Shown: positions 49,996 through 57,520 of the stretch, piece after piece
How the letters are laid out: every line of letters starts with the position of its first letter
How positions within the stretch are numbered: the first letter of the stretch is position 1
NCBI GenBank assembly: GCA_964416315.1
Contig: CAYQDR010000014.1
Span: 1 to 57,652, forward strand
DNA: 57,652 nt
From: CAYQDR01 sp964416315
Lineage (GTDB): Bacteria > Methylomirabilota > Methylomirabilia > Rokubacteriales > DASRDR01
Reading direction: 5' to 3'
Made by a program: the position numbers and the translations under genes
Notes under the pieces: model-generated
Databases searched by the model: none
What the model was told of the DNA's origin: nothing
What the model saw: only the letters and a program-made list of their open reading frames with translations

Positions 49996-50912
49996 CGTCG
50001 CGCACGGACGCGCTGGCCGCCGCGCGCCCGGCGGCGTCCGCGCTCGCCGGTGAGTGGCGACGTGTGGCCGACTTCGTGACGCTGACGAAGCCGCGGGTGG
50101 TGCTCATGGTGGTGGTGACGACCTTCGTCGGGTACTACCTGGGCTCGGCCGGCGCCCAGGACTACCTCCGGCTGGTGCACACGCTCCTCGGCACCGCCCT
50201 CGCGGCGGCCGGCACCCTGGCCCTCAACCAGTTCCTGGAGCGGGACGTGGACGCGCGCATGGAGCGGACGCGGGGCCGGCCGCTTCCCGACGGGCGGCTC
50301 CAGCCCGGGGAGGCCCTCCGCTTCGGCGCCCTGACGACGGCGGGAGGGCTCGTCTACCTCGCGCTCGCGGTCGGGGCGCTGAGCGCGGGGGTGACGGCCG
50401 CGATCGTCGCCCTCTACCTCTTCGCGTACACGCCGCTCAAGCTCGTGACGCCCCTCTGTATGCTGATCGGGGCGGTCTCGGGCGCGCTCCCCCCGGTGAC
50501 GGGCTGGGTCGCGGCGCGGGGCGAGCTCGGCGTGGGGGCGGTGGCCCTGTTCGCGATCCTGTTCCTCTGGCAGCTCCCGCACACGCTCGCGATCGCGCGG
50601 CTCTACCGGGAGGACTACGCGCGGGCGGGGATCCGGGTGCTGCCGGTCGTGGACCCGGACGGGGCGAGCACCGAGCGCCAGATCGTCGCGGGCTGCCTCG
50701 CGCTGCTCGCGGCGGGGCTCCTGCCGACGCTGGTCGGCCTGGCGGGACCGATCTACTTCGTCGGCGCCCTGGCGCTCGGCAGCGGGTTCCTGGCCTGCGG
50801 GATGGCGCAGGCGGTCGCGCCCTCGGTGGGGGCGGCGCGGCGGCTCCTGCTCGCGTCGCTGGTCTACCTGCCGATGCTGCTGGCCCTGATGGCCCTGGAC
50901 AAGGCCGGGTAG
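49992..50912 (+). CDS. ctaB: Protoheme IX farnesyltransferase (heme O synthase)
   Basis: Encodes 306 residues with about eight membrane helices of the UbiA family. It transfers a farnesyl group to heme b to give heme O. LNQFLERDVDARMERTRGRP is the Asp-rich prenyl diphosphate motif, with DFVTLTKPRVVLMVVVTTFV at the start and LYREDYARAGIRVLPVVDPD as second motif. The GTG overlaps the ctaA stop. Repeat A6 follows immediately. Confidence 0.94.
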   Translation: MTSRTDALAAARPAASALAGEWRRVADFVTLTKPRVVLMVVVTTFVGYYLGSAGAQDYLRLVHTLLGTALAAAGTLALNQFLERDVDARMERTRGRPLPDGRLQPGEALRFGALTTAGGLVYLALAVGALSAGVTAAIVALYLFAYTPLKLVTPLCMLIGAVSGALPPVTGWVAARGELGVGAVALFAILFLWQLPHTLAIARLYREDYARAGIRVLPVVDPDGASTERQIVAGCLALLAAGLLPTLVGLAGPIYFVGALALGSGFLACGMAQAVAPSVGAARRLLLASLVYLPMLLALMALDKAG

Positions 50913-51036
50913 CGCCGTGCCGATCACCGTCGCATCTCTGCGTCCTCGGCCCTCCGGGTGCCTCAACGTATGCGGCATACGCCTCGGCACCCGTCTGGCC
51001 TGCGTCCTTGATCTGCTCGGTGCTCGGCGCGGCGCT
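50913..51036 (+). repeat. Intergenic repeat family A, copy A6 (ctaB to small membrane gene)
   Basis: Starts directly after the ctaB stop with CGCCGTGCCGATCACCGTCG and CATCTCTGCGTCCTCGG. It lacks the core 20-mer of the other copies but has the best hairpin: outer arms GGGTGCC/GGCACCC (50956-50962, 50986-50992) and inner arms CGTATGC/GCATACG (50967-50981), with TCAA and CCTC internal loops. A terminal GATCTGCTCGGTGCTCGGCG module ends it. Sense orientation in the cox operon. Confidence 0.82.
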
Positions 51037-51049
51037 AGGGGGTGAGCCG

Positions 51050-51184
51050 GTGCGGGCCGTGACGGACCGGCGCAAGGACCGGCGGGACCTGGCGGCGCGG
51101 AACCGCCGGACGGCGGGCTGGCTCCTCGCGTGGGCCGCCCTCCTGGCCCTGGCGTCGGTCGCCGTGATCTGGCTGAGGAACTGA
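51050..51184 (+). CDS. Small single-pass membrane protein of the cox operon
   Basis: Encodes 44 residues from a GTG preceded by AGGGGGTGAG: a strongly basic N-terminus (DRRKDRRDLAARNRR) and one membrane helix (about 24-41, AGWLLAWAALLALASVAVIW). In size and position between ctaB and the subunit III genes it resembles the poorly defined CoxF-type proteins of other cox operons. Function unknown; perhaps a small assembly or structural subunit. Its stop overlaps the next ATG (TGATG). Too short for usual ORF lists. Confidence 0.75.
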   Translation: MRAVTDRRKDRRDLAARNRRTAGWLLAWAALLALASVAVIWLRN

Positions 51185-51870
51185 TGCCGGTCGTCGAGCA
51201 GGACGCCCCGCGGCGGACCGACCGGCGCCGCACCGGCGTCGGCCGGGACTGGGACGCGCGACCCCCGCTGCCGCCCCCGGACGGTGGGGGCGAGCCCGGG
51301 CCCGCACCCGAGGCACGCCCGCCGCTGTCGAACGCCCGGCTGGGGATGTGGATGCTGCTCGTCGGGGAGACGATGTTCTTCGGCGGGCTGGTCGCGGCCT
51401 TTCTCGTGCTCCGGACAGGGGCGCGTGCGTGGCCGCCGCCGCTCCAACCCCGGCTCCCCGTCGAGGTCACGGCGGTGAACACGCTCGTCCTGCTCGCATC
51501 GAGCTACGTGCTCGCGCGGGCGCTGCGCGCCGTCCGCCGCGGCGACGCGCGTGGGCTCGTCGGCTGGCTCGCCGGGACCGCGCTCCTCGGCGGCACGTTC
51601 CTCGCCGTGCAGGGGCTCGAGTGGGTGCGGCTGGTCCGGTTCGGCCTGACCGTCGCATCGGGCGCCTACGGCGCGACGTTCTACACGCTGATCGGCGTCC
51701 ACGGGGCGCACGTGCTCGGCGCGCTCACCTGGCTCGCCCTGGTCTTGCTGGCGGCCGCGCGGGGACGCTACTCGAGCCTCGGGCACGAGGGCCTGGTGGT
51801 TTGCGCGATGTACTGGCACTTCGTCGTGGCCGTGTGGCCGATTCTGTACGTCCTCGTCTATCTCGCGTAG
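51184..51870 (+). CDS. coxC: Cytochrome c oxidase subunit III, first copy
   Basis: Encodes 228 residues. A Pro/Arg-rich N-terminal tail of about 50 residues precedes about five membrane helices. LGMWMLLVGETMFFGGLVAA, FYTLIGVHGAHVLGALTWLA and YWHFVVAVWPILYVLVYLA are subunit III signatures. It is the five-helix form. The ATG overlaps the stop of the small membrane gene. A second subunit III gene follows 23 bases downstream. Confidence 0.9.
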   Translation: MPVVEQDAPRRTDRRRTGVGRDWDARPPLPPPDGGGEPGPAPEARPPLSNARLGMWMLLVGETMFFGGLVAAFLVLRTGARAWPPPLQPRLPVEVTAVNTLVLLASSYVLARALRAVRRGDARGLVGWLAGTALLGGTFLAVQGLEWVRLVRFGLTVASGAYGATFYTLIGVHGAHVLGALTWLALVLLAAARGRYSSLGHEGLVVCAMYWHFVVAVWPILYVLVYLA

Positions 51871-51893
51871 CTACCGGAGAGGAGAGCTGACAC

Positions 51894-52511
51894 GTGAGTG
51901 AGGTGGCCCTGCACCATCCGGGCGTCGAGCCGGCCGAGTCGCCCCTGACCCCCGAGAGCTGGGGCAAGCTCGGGATGTGGATCTTCCTCGCGGGGGACGC
52001 GGTCGGCTTCGGCGTGCTCCTCGCCTCCTACGGCGCGGCGCGCGCGTCGAGCGGTGACTGGCCGCCGCCGGCGGTCCACCTGGGGATCAACATCCCCGGG
52101 ATCATGACCTTCCTGCTCATCTGCTCGAGCGTGACCATGGTGAAAGCGCTCGAGGCGATCAGGCTCGGGCGGCTGGGTGCGGCCAGGCGCTTCCTGCTCA
52201 TGACGATCGCGGGCGGCCTGCTCTTCCTCGGGATGCAGGGGTACGAGTGGACGCATCTCATCGAGCAGGGAATGCGGATGTTCGGGAATCCCTGGGGGGC
52301 GGCGCTGTTCGGGGCGAGCTTCTTCATCATCACGGGGTTCCACGGCCTCCACGTCACGGGCGGGGTCATCTACCTCGGGGTCGTCACGGCCGCGATCTCG
52401 CGGTTCCCCGACCGGGAGTACGACTACATGATCACCGAGGTCGCGGGGCTCTACTGGCACTTCGTGGACCTCGTGTGGATCATGGTGTTCACGCTCATTT
52501 ACCTGCTCTAA
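51894..52511 (+). CDS. Cytochrome c oxidase subunit III, second copy
   Basis: Encodes 205 residues from a GTG after GGAGAGGAG. About five helices; WGKLGMWIFLAGDAVGFGVL, FFIITGFHGLHVTGGVIYLG and LYWHFVDLVWIMVFTLIYLL match the heme-copper oxidase subunit III family. It is clearly diverged from the preceding copy. It may replace the missing first helices in a two-part subunit III, or serve as an alternative subunit; the sequence does not tell. Confidence 0.9.
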   Translation: MSEVALHHPGVEPAESPLTPESWGKLGMWIFLAGDAVGFGVLLASYGAARASSGDWPPPAVHLGINIPGIMTFLLICSSVTMVKALEAIRLGRLGAARRFLLMTIAGGLLFLGMQGYEWTHLIEQGMRMFGNPWGAALFGASFFIITGFHGLHVTGGVIYLGVVTAAISRFPDREYDYMITEVAGLYWHFVDLVWIMVFTLIYLL

Positions 52512-52529
52512 GGGGGGTGAGGGACTGCG

Positions 52530-52850
52530 ATGGCTGACACGCACGCGCACAAGAGTCCGAACTACATGGCGGTCTGGGCGTGGCTCGCCATCCTCACGGT
52601 CCTGGAGATCGGGGCGTACTTCATGCCGCCGCCCTCCAAGTACCCCATCCTCCTCGCCCTGGCCCTCGCGAAGGCGGCGCTGGTCGCCCTGTATTTCATG
52701 CACCTCCGGTTCGACGTGAAGACGCTGAGCGCGATCGCGGTCACGCCGTTGCTCATCGCGACCCTCCTGGTGTTCTTCCTCATGCCGGACCACCGGGGGG
52801 TCGAGCACCGCACGGCCGAGTCCGCCAAGGCTGCCGCCCCCAAGCCCTGA
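52530..52850 (+). CDS. Cytochrome c oxidase subunit IV (CtaF/CoxD-like)
   Basis: Encodes 106 residues with three membrane helices (about 15-32, 38-57, 66-85). VWAWLAILTVLEIGAYFM and ALVALYFMHLRFDVK are typical for the prokaryotic subunit IV family (COX4_pro). It stabilises the oxidase and is not catalytic. It follows the subunit III genes, with GGGGTGAGGG in front of the ATG. The basic/Ala-rich C-terminus is cytoplasmic or disordered. Confidence 0.9.
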   Translation: MADTHAHKSPNYMAVWAWLAILTVLEIGAYFMPPPSKYPILLALALAKAALVALYFMHLRFDVKTLSAIAVTPLLIATLLVFFLMPDHRGVEHRTAESAKAAAPKP

Positions 52851-52853
52851 GCC

Positions 52854-53624
52854 GTGAGGGCGCTCGTGGCCGGTCCGAGAAGCGTGCGCCGCGTGCTCGT
52901 CGGCGCCCTCGTGGTGTTCCCGCTCGCCGCCCCGGGATACGTCGAGGCGCCGGTCCCCGACGGCGGGACGCTCGTCGGCCACGTGCGCTTCGCGGGGGAG
53001 GCGGTCCAGGGCGAGCCGATCCCCGTCCGGAAGAACGCGGACGTGTGCGGGGGGACGAAGCCCTCCGAGGCCCTGCTCCTCGGGCCGGAGCGGGGCGTGA
53101 AGAACACGGTCGTCTACCTCGAAGGCGTCGAGCGCGGGAAGCGGGCACCCGAGCTGGAGCTGGACAACGCCCAGTGCGTGTTCGTCCCGCACGTCTCGGT
53201 GGTGGCGGCGGGGGCGCGGACGCGGGTCAAGAACGCGGATCCCATCCTGCACAACACCCACGGCTTCCAGGACCGGGTGACGGTGTTCAACGTGGCGCTG
53301 CCGAACAAGGACCAGGCGGTGGACATCACCGCGCGGCTCCGCAAGCCCGGAGCGATCGAGGTGCTGTGCGACGCGCACACGCACATGCGCGCGTGGGTCC
53401 TCGTGCGCGAGAACCCGTACTTCGCCGTCACCGACGAGAGCGGGCAGTTCCGGATCGCGGAGATCCCCCCCGGCCGGTACCGGGTGGTCGCCTGGCACGA
53501 GGGCTGGGTCGTGACGGGCCGCGACAAGGACGGCCGGCCGGTCTACGAGCCTCCGCGGCTCCTCAGCCAGGAGGTCACGGTGCCGGCGCGGGGCGAGGTG
53601 ACGCTCAACTTCGAGCTCCGGTAG
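52854..53624 (+). CDS. Periplasmic cupredoxin-like protein, paralogue of 45687-46388
   Basis: Encodes 256 residues. The N-terminal hydrophobic stretch (about 13-27) with RR in front is an export signal. The same architecture as the earlier paralogue: PILHNTHGF (His ligands), Cys172 and His175 in LCDAHTHMRAW with Met178, and a C-terminal FRIAEIPPGRYRVVAW beta-sandwich. An extra His stands where the other has Trp. The GTG starts three bases after the subunit IV stop, so it belongs to the cox operon and may donate electrons to the oxidase; copper binding is inferred. Confidence 0.78.
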   Translation: MRALVAGPRSVRRVLVGALVVFPLAAPGYVEAPVPDGGTLVGHVRFAGEAVQGEPIPVRKNADVCGGTKPSEALLLGPERGVKNTVVYLEGVERGKRAPELELDNAQCVFVPHVSVVAAGARTRVKNADPILHNTHGFQDRVTVFNVALPNKDQAVDITARLRKPGAIEVLCDAHTHMRAWVLVRENPYFAVTDESGQFRIAEIPPGRYRVVAWHEGWVVTGRDKDGRPVYEPPRLLSQEVTVPARGEVTLNFELR

Positions 53625-53655
53625 GCGGATACTACCGTCCCGGGGAGGCCTCCCC

Positions 53656-55557
53656 ATGTTCCAGAGGATCTACGTGCCGGTCGACAACTCCGACTACTCG
53701 AACCGGGCCATCGACCTGGCCGTCGAGCTGGGGAAGGCGTTCGGCGCCCGGCTCACCGGGTGCCACGTCTACGCCGCGCGGCTCCACGACTACCGGTTCA
53801 AGCAGATGGAGTACACGCTCCCGGAGGAGTACCGGGACGAGACGGAGCTGGAGCGGCAGCGGAAGATCCACGATTCGCTCATCGCGATGGGCCTCCAGCT
53901 CATCTCGGACTCCTACCTCGACGTCATGGCGCGGAAGGCCGAGGCGGCCGGCCTCGCCTTCGAGCGCCGGATGATGGACGGCAAGCACTACAAGGCCCTC
54001 ATCGACGACGTGCGGGGCGGGGACTCCGACCTGGTCGTCATGGGGGCGCTCGGCCTCGGCGCTGTCCGGGACAGCCAGCTCGGGTCGGTGACCGAGCGCT
54101 TCGTCCGACGCGTGCCGATCGACACCCTCGTCGTCCGGAGCCTCGATCCCCTGGAGGCCCAGCAGGGGGCGATCGTCGTCGGGCTGGACGGCAGCCCGCA
54201 GTCCTTCCACGGCCTCAAGATCGGGATCGCGCTGGCCAGGGCGCTCCGCCGGCCGCTCCAGGCGGTGGCGGTGTACGACCCCTACCTCCACTACGCGATG
54301 TTCAATGGCATCGTGGGCGTCCTCTCCGAGAAGGCCTCCAAGGTCTTCCGGTTCAAGGAGCAGGAGCAGCTCCACGAGGAGGTCATCGATACCGGGCTCG
54401 CCAAGATCTACCAGTCGCACCTCGAGATCGGCCGGAAGCTCGCCCGGGATGAGGGGGTGGACCTGGGGATCACGCTGCTGGACGGCAAGTGCTTCGAGAA
54501 GCTCCTCCAGTTCTGCCGGAAGGAGCACCCCTGGCTCCTGATCCTCGGCCGGGTCGGCGTCCACTCGGACGAGGCGGAGACCGACCTCGGGTCGAACACG
54601 GAGAACCTGCTCCGCCTGGCCCCGTGCAACGTGCTCCTCACGGCCGGGAAGTTCTACCCGCCGCTCGACGTCCGGGCGGAGGAGATCATCGCCTGGACCG
54701 ACGAGGCGACGGCGCGGATGTCGCGGGTGCCGGCCGAGGTGGCGGGCATCGCCCGGACGGCCCTCCTCCGGTACGCGATCGAGCAGGGCCACACCGTGAT
54801 CACCTCGAAGGTCATCGACGAGGCGATGGCGATCTTCATGCCGGGCCGGATGGCCGAGAAGATGCAGATCCTGGCGGAGGACCTCGCGGTGGCGAAGCTC
54901 CGGGCCGAGGCGGCCCCGGTCACGGCCATCTGCTCGGTCTGCGGCTACACGGTCAAGGGCCCGAACCCGGTCGTGAAGTGCCCGGTGTGCGGGGCCGGCG
55001 CCGAGAAGTTCGCCGTGATCGACCGCCGGGCCGTCGAGGCGATCGCGACGGCCGAGGGCGGGATCGCCGAGGAGGAGGTCATGCCCGGCGTCTCGGTCCG
55101 GTGGGCGAACGACGCCCGGGAGGGGCTCCGGGAGGTCACGGACGCCTACCTCCGCCGCCGGGCCAAGGCGCGGATCGAGAAGTACGCGCGCGCGCGGAAG
55201 ATCCCCGTCATCACCCGGCAGCTGGCGTTCCCGCTCATCGAGGAGACGGTGGGCCGGGAGAAGCTGGGCGCGGGCTGGGACACGCTCATCGCGGCGACGA
55301 CGTTCGCCCCCGCCACGTTCCAGGAGGTGACGACGCCGGGCGGCGAGTTCACCTGGACCGAGGACGCCGTCGCGCGCCTGAACCGCGTGCCGGCGGGCTT
55401 CATGCGGGACATGACGCGGGAGGAGATCGAGGGGGTGGCGCGGGCGAAGCAGGTCGGCGTCATCGACCTCGCCCTCTGCGAGGAGGGGATCGGCCGCGCC
55501 CGGACCACCATGAACGAGGTCCTCGCCGGCTACATCCGGCAGAAGGAGACCAGCTAG
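53656..55557 (+). CDS. Universal stress protein / zinc ribbon / PCP_red repeat fusion protein
   Basis: Encodes 633 residues, cytoplasmic. Two universal stress protein domains (about 1-160 and 170-335): RIYVPVDNSDYSNRAIDLAV, the nucleotide-binding GALGLGAVRDSQLGSVTE, and IVVGLDGSPQS. Then a PCP_red-like segment from W347, a rubredoxin-like zinc ribbon (C426, C429, C442, C445), and two more PCP_red-like segments from W483 and W567 (FTWTEDAVARLNRVPAGFMR). The PCP_red domain is known from the C-terminus of ChlB/BchB. Function unknown; perhaps a nucleotide- and metal-sensing scaffold. The Shine-Dalgarno lies in a perfect palindrome (53642-53655). Confidence 0.82.
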   Translation: MFQRIYVPVDNSDYSNRAIDLAVELGKAFGARLTGCHVYAARLHDYRFKQMEYTLPEEYRDETELERQRKIHDSLIAMGLQLISDSYLDVMARKAEAAGLAFERRMMDGKHYKALIDDVRGGDSDLVVMGALGLGAVRDSQLGSVTERFVRRVPIDTLVVRSLDPLEAQQGAIVVGLDGSPQSFHGLKIGIALARALRRPLQAVAVYDPYLHYAMFNGIVGVLSEKASKVFRFKEQEQLHEEVIDTGLAKIYQSHLEIGRKLARDEGVDLGITLLDGKCFEKLLQFCRKEHPWLLILGRVGVHSDEAETDLGSNTENLLRLAPCNVLLTAGKFYPPLDVRAEEIIAWTDEATARMSRVPAEVAGIARTALLRYAIEQGHTVITSKVIDEAMAIFMPGRMAEKMQILAEDLAVAKLRAEAAPVTAICSVCGYTVKGPNPVVKCPVCGAGAEKFAVIDRRAVEAIATAEGGIAEEEVMPGVSVRWANDAREGLREVTDAYLRRRAKARIEKYARARKIPVITRQLAFPLIEETVGREKLGAGWDTLIAATTFAPATFQEVTTPGGEFTWTEDAVARLNRVPAGFMRDMTREEIEGVARAKQVGVIDLALCEEGIGRARTTMNEVLAGYIRQKETS

Positions 55558-55595
55558 ACCGGCCGGCAGGGCCTGTCGCCGGGCTCGCCCCGCGC

Positions 55596-55617
55596 GCCCG
55601 GGCTCCGGGCCCCTTTC
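55596..55617 (+). terminator. Terminator-like hairpin after the stress protein fusion gene
   Basis: GCCCGG-GCT-CCGGGC (55596-55610) is followed by CCCTTTCTC. The T tract is short, so termination may be partial. It lies 39 bases after the stop and just before the SD-containing hairpin of the radical SAM gene. Confidence 0.4.
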
Positions 55618-55624
55618 TCACGCG

Positions 55625-55654
55625 CCTTCCGCAATTCTGGCGAATTGCGGAAGG
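55625..55654 (+). promoter_or_regulatory. Perfect 13-base hairpin containing the Shine-Dalgarno of the radical SAM gene
   Basis: CCTTCCGCAATTC (55625-55637), loop TGGC, GAATTGCGGAAGG (55642-55654), all 13 pairs perfect. The 3' arm contains GGAAGG, followed by AG, which is the ribosome binding site for the GTG at 55661. In RNA the stem would hide it. It could be a translational switch, a binding site for a protein on DNA (the arms form a 30-base dyad), or a weak terminator. Confidence 0.7.
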
Positions 55655-55660
55655 AGCGCC

Positions 55661-57094
55661 GTGAGGGGACCCCCATCCGCCCGGGACCCCGCGGGGCTCA
55701 CCCGGCGCCACCCGCCGGCCGGCCTGGGCTGGCCGAGCATGAGCTACAAAGCGTACGCGGTCTCCTGGAACCTGACTCAGCGCTGCAACCTCCTCTGCGC
55801 CCACTGCTATCTCAGCGCCACCCCGGGCGCCGACGCGGCGGGCGAGCTCTCGACCGAGGAGTGCCGCCGGGTGATGGCCGACATCGCCCGCGTCAACCCC
55901 CACGTCTTCCTGATCCTCACCGGCGGCGAGCCGCTCCTCCGGAGGGACATCTACGCCCTCGCCGCCCACGGCCGCGACCACGGGTTCACCGTCGTTCTGG
56001 GGACGAACGGGGTCCTCCTCCGCGAAAAACAAGCGCGGCTCCTGCGAGAGCACGGAGTCCAGGGCGCGTCGCTCTCGCTGGACTCGACGGACCCGGCCCG
56101 CCACGACGCGTTCCGGCACCTCCCCGGGGCCTGGCAGGGCGCCGTCCGGGCGACCGAGGCGCTCCGCGCCGAGGGGCTCGACTTCTCGATCCACATGAGC
56201 GTCACCGACTGGAACGTCGGCGAGATCCCGGCCATGATCGACCTCGCCCGCGACCGCGGGGCGCGCGTGCTGAACTTCTTCTTCCTGGTCCGCACGGGGC
56301 GGGGCCAGCGGCTCACCGACATCACCCCCGTCCAGTACGAGGAGATCCTCACCTACCTCGCGCGCGTCCAGGGCGCAGGCGACGAGGCGGCGGGGCCGCC
56401 GCGCTCGGTCTTCGACGGCGCGGAGGACCCCTGGAGCGTGCCCGCCGGGCGCGCGGGCGGGCTCCTGATCCGGGCCAAGTGCGCCCCCCACTTCCGCCGG
56501 ATCCTCTGGCAGCTCGACCCCGCCTCGCCGCTCCTCGCCAACTATGCCCACGGCTCCTGCCCCGCGGGGAAGCACTACTGCCGGATCACCCCCGAGGGCG
56601 ACGTCACGCCGTGTCCCTACATGCCCGTCTCGGCCGGGAATCTCCGCGAGGTCGGCTTCGCCGAGCTCTGGGAGCGGGGGCGGGTGTTCGCGGACCTCCG
56701 GGAGGCCCGGCTCGGCGGGCGCTGCGGGGCCTGCGAGTTCCGGGAGATCTGCGGGGGCTGCCGCTGCCGGGCGTACGCGAGCTTCGGCGACTACCTGGCG
56801 GAGGACCCGGCGTGCGCCTACCAGCCGGGGCAGTACGGGGGCACGCTCTTGCGCCTCCCCGCCGAGCAGACCTTCGGCCTCGAGGTCGAACCCACGCTCC
56901 CGTGGGAGGCCGAGGCGCGGGCGCGGCTCGACGCGATCCCCGCGTTCGCGCGCGGGATGGTCGTCCAGGCGGTCGAGGCCTACGCTCGGCAGGCGGGCCG
57001 CGCGACGGTGACCCCGGCCCTCCTGGCGGAAGTACGGAGCCGGTGGGGCATCAACCCCGCGCGCCCCTTCACGCCGCGGGCGCCGGCGGGGTAG
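55661..57094 (+). CDS. Radical SAM/SPASM protein with C-terminal PCP_red domain
   Basis: Encodes 477 residues. The radical SAM motif CX3CX2C is CNLLCAHC (C42, C46, C49), with TGGEPLLRRD as next motif. A SPASM-type Cys set is seen in CPAGKHYCRITPEGDVTPCP and CGACEFREICGGCRCRAY. Residues about 413-460 (WEAEARARLDAIPAFARGMV) are a PCP_red domain. The core resembles heme-modifying enzymes of the NirJ/AhbD group, so tetrapyrrole chemistry is possible but peptide modification cannot be excluded. GTG at 55661 has GGAAGGAG; ATG at 55739 is an alternative starting right before the conserved part, without a clear SD. Confidence 0.85.
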   Translation: MRGPPSARDPAGLTRRHPPAGLGWPSMSYKAYAVSWNLTQRCNLLCAHCYLSATPGADAAGELSTEECRRVMADIARVNPHVFLILTGGEPLLRRDIYALAAHGRDHGFTVVLGTNGVLLREKQARLLREHGVQGASLSLDSTDPARHDAFRHLPGAWQGAVRATEALRAEGLDFSIHMSVTDWNVGEIPAMIDLARDRGARVLNFFFLVRTGRGQRLTDITPVQYEEILTYLARVQGAGDEAAGPPRSVFDGAEDPWSVPAGRAGGLLIRAKCAPHFRRILWQLDPASPLLANYAHGSCPAGKHYCRITPEGDVTPCPYMPVSAGNLREVGFAELWERGRVFADLREARLGGRCGACEFREICGGCRCRAYASFGDYLAEDPACAYQPGQYGGTLLRLPAEQTFGLEVEPTLPWEAEARARLDAIPAFARGMVVQAVEAYARQAGRATVTPALLAEVRSRWGINPARPFTPRAPAG

Positions 57095-57100
57095 CGGGTC

Positions 57101-57520
57101 GTGGCGACGCGCGACGCGCGCTTCCGCCAGGCCGCGATCGCGTACCTCGTCTACGGGATCGTCTACATGGCGGGGGCGATCTACCTGGTCAGCCAGGGGA
57201 TCGGCGTCCGGGGGATGACCGGCCGCGCGGCCGGGATTGTCTGGTTCGTGCTCGGGGCCCTGTTCATCGTCGTGTTCCCCTGGCTCATCGCCAAGGGCGC
57301 TCAGGGACGCGGCTACCTCTGGTTCAGCCGAATCCTGACCCTGCTGGTGGCGTATCGCGCCTTCGAGGTCGGGCGGGTCGCGCTGAACCCCAAGGTCACG
57401 GCCGTGCCGCTGCCGGGTGGCGGCGAGATCTCGATGGCGACGGGCGCCTGGATCTTCTTCGTCGTCACGCTGGGGACGATGGTCATGCTGGCCCGCGCTT
57501 CGTGGAGCCGCAGCCCGTGA
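57101..57520 (+). CDS. Small integral membrane protein, function unknown
   Basis: Encodes 139 residues from a GTG, with about four membrane helices (about 11-32, 42-65, 70-88, 111-131): AAIAYLVYGIVYMAGAIYLV and GAWIFFVVTLGTMVMLA are the first and last. I do not recognise a family. It lies six bases after the radical SAM stop and overlaps the next gene, so it is likely to work with the PCP_red proteins at the membrane. Confidence 0.75.
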   Translation: MATRDARFRQAAIAYLVYGIVYMAGAIYLVSQGIGVRGMTGRAAGIVWFVLGALFIVVFPWLIAKGAQGRGYLWFSRILTLLVAYRAFEVGRVALNPKVTAVPLPGGGEISMATGAWIFFVVTLGTMVMLARASWSRSP

